From Desarmillaria ectypa (taxonomy: Eukaryota > Basidiomycota > Agaricomycetes > Agaricales > Physalacriaceae), in the NCBI GenBank assembly GCA_030407005.1, contig JAUDYN010000001.1, forward strand, positions 3,100,001-3,164,000: DNA of 64,000 nt, written 5' to 3'. The notes beneath the pieces were generated by a model, which was not told the origin of the DNA, made no database searches, and was given only the letters and a program-made list of their open reading frames with translations. Shown piece after piece: positions 61,647 to 64,000 of the stretch (its first letter is position 1; each line of letters opens with the position of its first letter). A program made the translations under genes and the position numbers.

Positions 61647-62619
61647 TTAACTTGACCAGATGGCTCCGCTTCCAGGTGCCCTTCTGGGAACGATGACTCG
61701 CAGCATCTCGCCGTCGAATTCGGCACGGACCTGGACGAGGTCGGCGTCATAACCAAATGATATGCGCCTTTCGAAATGACCTCCGCCAGCTTCCCATGAG
61801 TCTGCGACAACATGTAATATGCGCCTTCGCTTCGTAGCTAATGTTCTGTAGCGGATTGATTATTTAATATAAAAATGAAAAAGAGGGAGGTACGCACATG
61901 GCATCACGCTTGAAACCCGGTAAGCACACGTTGAGACGGTACTCTTGGGGAGTGGTCTCGACTTCGATCCACGAGTCTGGAGGCGGGGGTGCGTTTGATA
62001 GGAATGGCTCATGGGGGGCTATTGATAGCTCCGAATGGGCCGGAGGTTGTTGTGAAGGGAGGATTATTGGAGGTTCGGGCGGTGGGTATGAAGAGGAGGA
62101 TGCAGACGATGAGGGTCTGGTTCGTGATATGGACGGAGGTCTGGGAATAGGTGTTGGGACTGGGAGCGACGTCTGACGCTGAGTCTGGTACTGGGGCTCA
62201 GGCAGGGGGGGCTCAGGAAGAGGGGATGGATGTTCATCCTCTTCAGTGACTGGCGCTGCTTTTGGGAGGGTATGAAATGGTATTTGTGGTGGTATTGGCA
62301 AGGAGGCAGACGACGTCCGGTTAATTTGAGACGGAGCAGCAGCGGCAAGAATTGGAGAGGCAGGTGAGCTCTGTGACGGCAGCGAGTAGGGTCTTGGGTA
62401 CGGCAGAATCTGTTGTCCCGTCAATGCTCCCGACGCCGTTGTTATGTTTGTCCAGTCCGACTCAACTTGTTCTTCACTGTATACGGGTGGGTCCACCGAC
62501 GGCAGGGGTACCTCTCGCGGCGTGTCGAAGGATGCATGTCGTCTACTGAACGAAGAATTGCGTGGCGGGTGTCGAGGGCGCTGCTTTGTCAAGACGGACG
62601 ATGGTGGCAACGTCGACAT
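61647..62619 (-). CDS. Alpha-crystallin-domain (HSP20-like) protein with long disordered N-terminus
   Basis: Start at 62619-62617 reads MSTLPPSSVLTKQRPRHPPR. About 215 residues are Pro/Ser-rich and disordered. The alpha-crystallin domain begins SWIEVETTPQEYRLNVCLPG, then FKRDA; an intron at 61846-61897 follows. It continues TLATKRRRILHVVADSWEAG, GGHFERRISFGYDADLVQVR and AEFDGEMLRVIVPRRAPGSG, ending AIWSS. The pattern of beta strands with the conserved FERRISF and AEF-DGxLRVIVP parallels small heat-shock proteins (GxFxRxxxLP, A-x-x-x-nGvL). The usual C-terminal I-x-I/V motif is absent, so oligomerisation may differ. Holdase activity is assumed from the fold. Such long-N-terminal HSP20-like proteins occur widely in basidiomycetes. 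Confidence 0.83.
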
Positions 62620-64000
62620 CGAAGTACTAAAATTGAAGTGAAGATGATTCCCCGCGTTGCCTATATTTCACTTTTCGAAACCGTTGGCTTTGTTTGGTCG
62701 TGGCGTGTGAATCATGATGTCATCCGTGCCTTGCAAATTGAAATTCTACCGCCGGGTTCTGGCCCCGCCCTTCTCCATTGCTGGTTCCGACTAGCGGACT
62801 ATCATTAACTTCGCCTCGGTCGAGCGCTCCGCCCTTTATAAATCTCTTTTATTCCAGTTTTCCTAGCGCTTCTAGGCGTTCTCAGGTATCCACATGTACG
62901 TTGGCAATTCTCCGTTGCATTTGTGTTCTAATACAGCTGTCGTCACCATCAGTGTTATCACTGATGCCTTGGTCTGCTACTGCGGTTATGCTCGCCGTCC
63001 TGGTATCGGTTAGCGTTCTACCGCTGCTTATACAAACGTGCGATCTTATAGGCTTCTTGCTATCGCCATCTCCACAGCATCTACATTTTCCCACTATGAG
63101 CATTGAAAACTGACAAATCAAGTCCGTCGCGACGTCTGTACAGTATTTGTCTTCAGCCATCGCCGGGCTCCCACATCATGTTGCGATATGGATGCAATGC
63201 GCGTCGATCCTCTATCTGCTATCCTTCGGGCTCATGCTGAGAGACTCAATCAAATATCGGTCGGATGATTTCGCGGCCCGCATCTATCAATGCTGTCCGT
63301 CTATTCGACTACATATCACTTTCTTGCATGCGTCACAATTTGTAGCAGTGGTGGTTCAGTCTGTCGAGTCTTCATTCCACGTCTTCAGGAACAATATTTA
63401 CATGATCGAAGCTCTTGCATCGGAACCGGAACCGTGAACGGTAATGGTACGATTTTTGGCTCCAGTACAGAATGCAGCAATTTTACTTTCGCACGAGTTC
63501 CAGCTCCGGTGCCGTTGAAGGTCTTCCATTCTTTATCGTAGGTGCGTGTCGTTTCGTATTCGTACGGATATGAGACACCATGATTTTTTTTTCAAAATGC
63601 CATACAGATCGGCTACTTGGCAAGTCTTACAGCATTTCGTGTCTCGTAGGCCCGCAAACGTCAATGGTACAGGCATTCGAACTCTCAGACCTCAGCGCCC
63701 GACGTTCTTGCCCTCAAATCTCTTGTCCTCTGCAGGCCTCTGCCTGGAGGGGCCTGGGGGTACTATCAATAGATGGTGCCTGGGCCTTGGATTTCGCTTT
63801 GGCCCCTTCGGTCTACTATCAGTAACTCTCTCACCGGTGACGGCCGACAAACTTTGCTGAAACTTGCCAGAGACTTCGCGATCAACGAGGCACTGTCTGT
63901 CAAACTTCGATTTCTCAAATCTGTCAAATACTGCAAACCTTCTCTTTGACGATGGAATGTAATCAATCACGGGCTATTCAAGTGGCTGCTGAACAAGGAA
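62620..64000. other. Right edge, gene structure not resolved
   Basis: A TATA-like TTTATAAATC lies near 62835-62844 on the plus strand, about 220 bp upstream of the alpha-crystallin gene's start in the opposite direction, so a plus-strand gene may start here. Frames that follow include MPWSATAVMLAVLVSVSVLP (62969 on, a possible membrane segment), SSAIAGLPHHVAIWMQCASI (63147 on, also hydrophobic) and a glycine/asparagine-rich stretch GTGTVNGNGTIFG (about 63425-63465). They could be exons of one multi-exon membrane or secreted protein gene running off the edge, but no consistent splice chain or family was found. Confidence 0.35.

Overview
This window is nuclear DNA from a filamentous basidiomycete, most likely an agaricomycete (mushroom-forming) fungus. 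Genes are densely packed on both strands and interrupted by many introns of about 45-65 nt. One gene carries a DUF6535 membrane domain, which is known from Agaricomycetes, and the F-box/LRR, BTB and C2H2 genes are of a type common in that class. About 27 protein genes or pseudogenes, one intron-containing tRNA gene and one short DNA transposon can be supported. No CRISPR array, rRNA or bacterial-style operon was seen.

Layout. 1-10.2 kb is housekeeping: SMC3 (cohesin, cut by the left edge), ETF beta, a TAPT1/EMP65-like ER membrane protein, the bifunctional thiamine enzyme THI6, and the SSU-processome protein SOF1/DCAF13. 10.3-21 kb holds a short-chain dehydrogenase, an RGG-box RNA-binding protein with a caprin-like N-terminal segment, a BTB protein, two tandem paralogous C2H2 zinc-finger genes and a serine-rich type I membrane protein. 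22.5-34.7 kb holds a DUF6535 protein, a gamma-tubulin complex protein whose stop codon lies 5 bp from its neighbour's, and then a symmetric block: a small serine-palmitoyltransferase-subunit-like gene, PRMT1, a BRI3-like gene, and an inverted second copy of the small-subunit gene. This is followed by a tyrosinase that looks disabled. 35.6-47.4 kb holds an F-box/LRR protein, peptidyl-tRNA hydrolase, a PAQR/Izh3-type protein, an intronless coiled-coil protein, a CCCH/RRM/RBR ubiquitin ligase and NKAP. 47.9-48.8 kb is an 860-bp pogo-like transposon with terminal inverted repeats and a broken transposase. 49.5-59.1 kb holds a secreted GH92 alpha-mannosidase, Bud6/AIP3 and a conserved unknown gene with a frame problem. 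After 59.4 kb come an intron-containing tRNA-Met gene, a 2-kb gene-poor stretch, an alpha-crystallin-domain protein and an unresolved right edge.

The genes do not form one pathway. The most interesting signals are the inverted small-subunit pair around PRMT1 and BRI3, the tyrosinase with a lost splice acceptor and a nonsense codon but intact copper ligands, an apparent excess of GC-AG introns, and the pogo-like element with TA target duplication. No obviously new biological system was found. Exon boundaries were inferred by eye from reading frame, GT/GC-AG signals and family conservation; family names come from recognition, not from a search.
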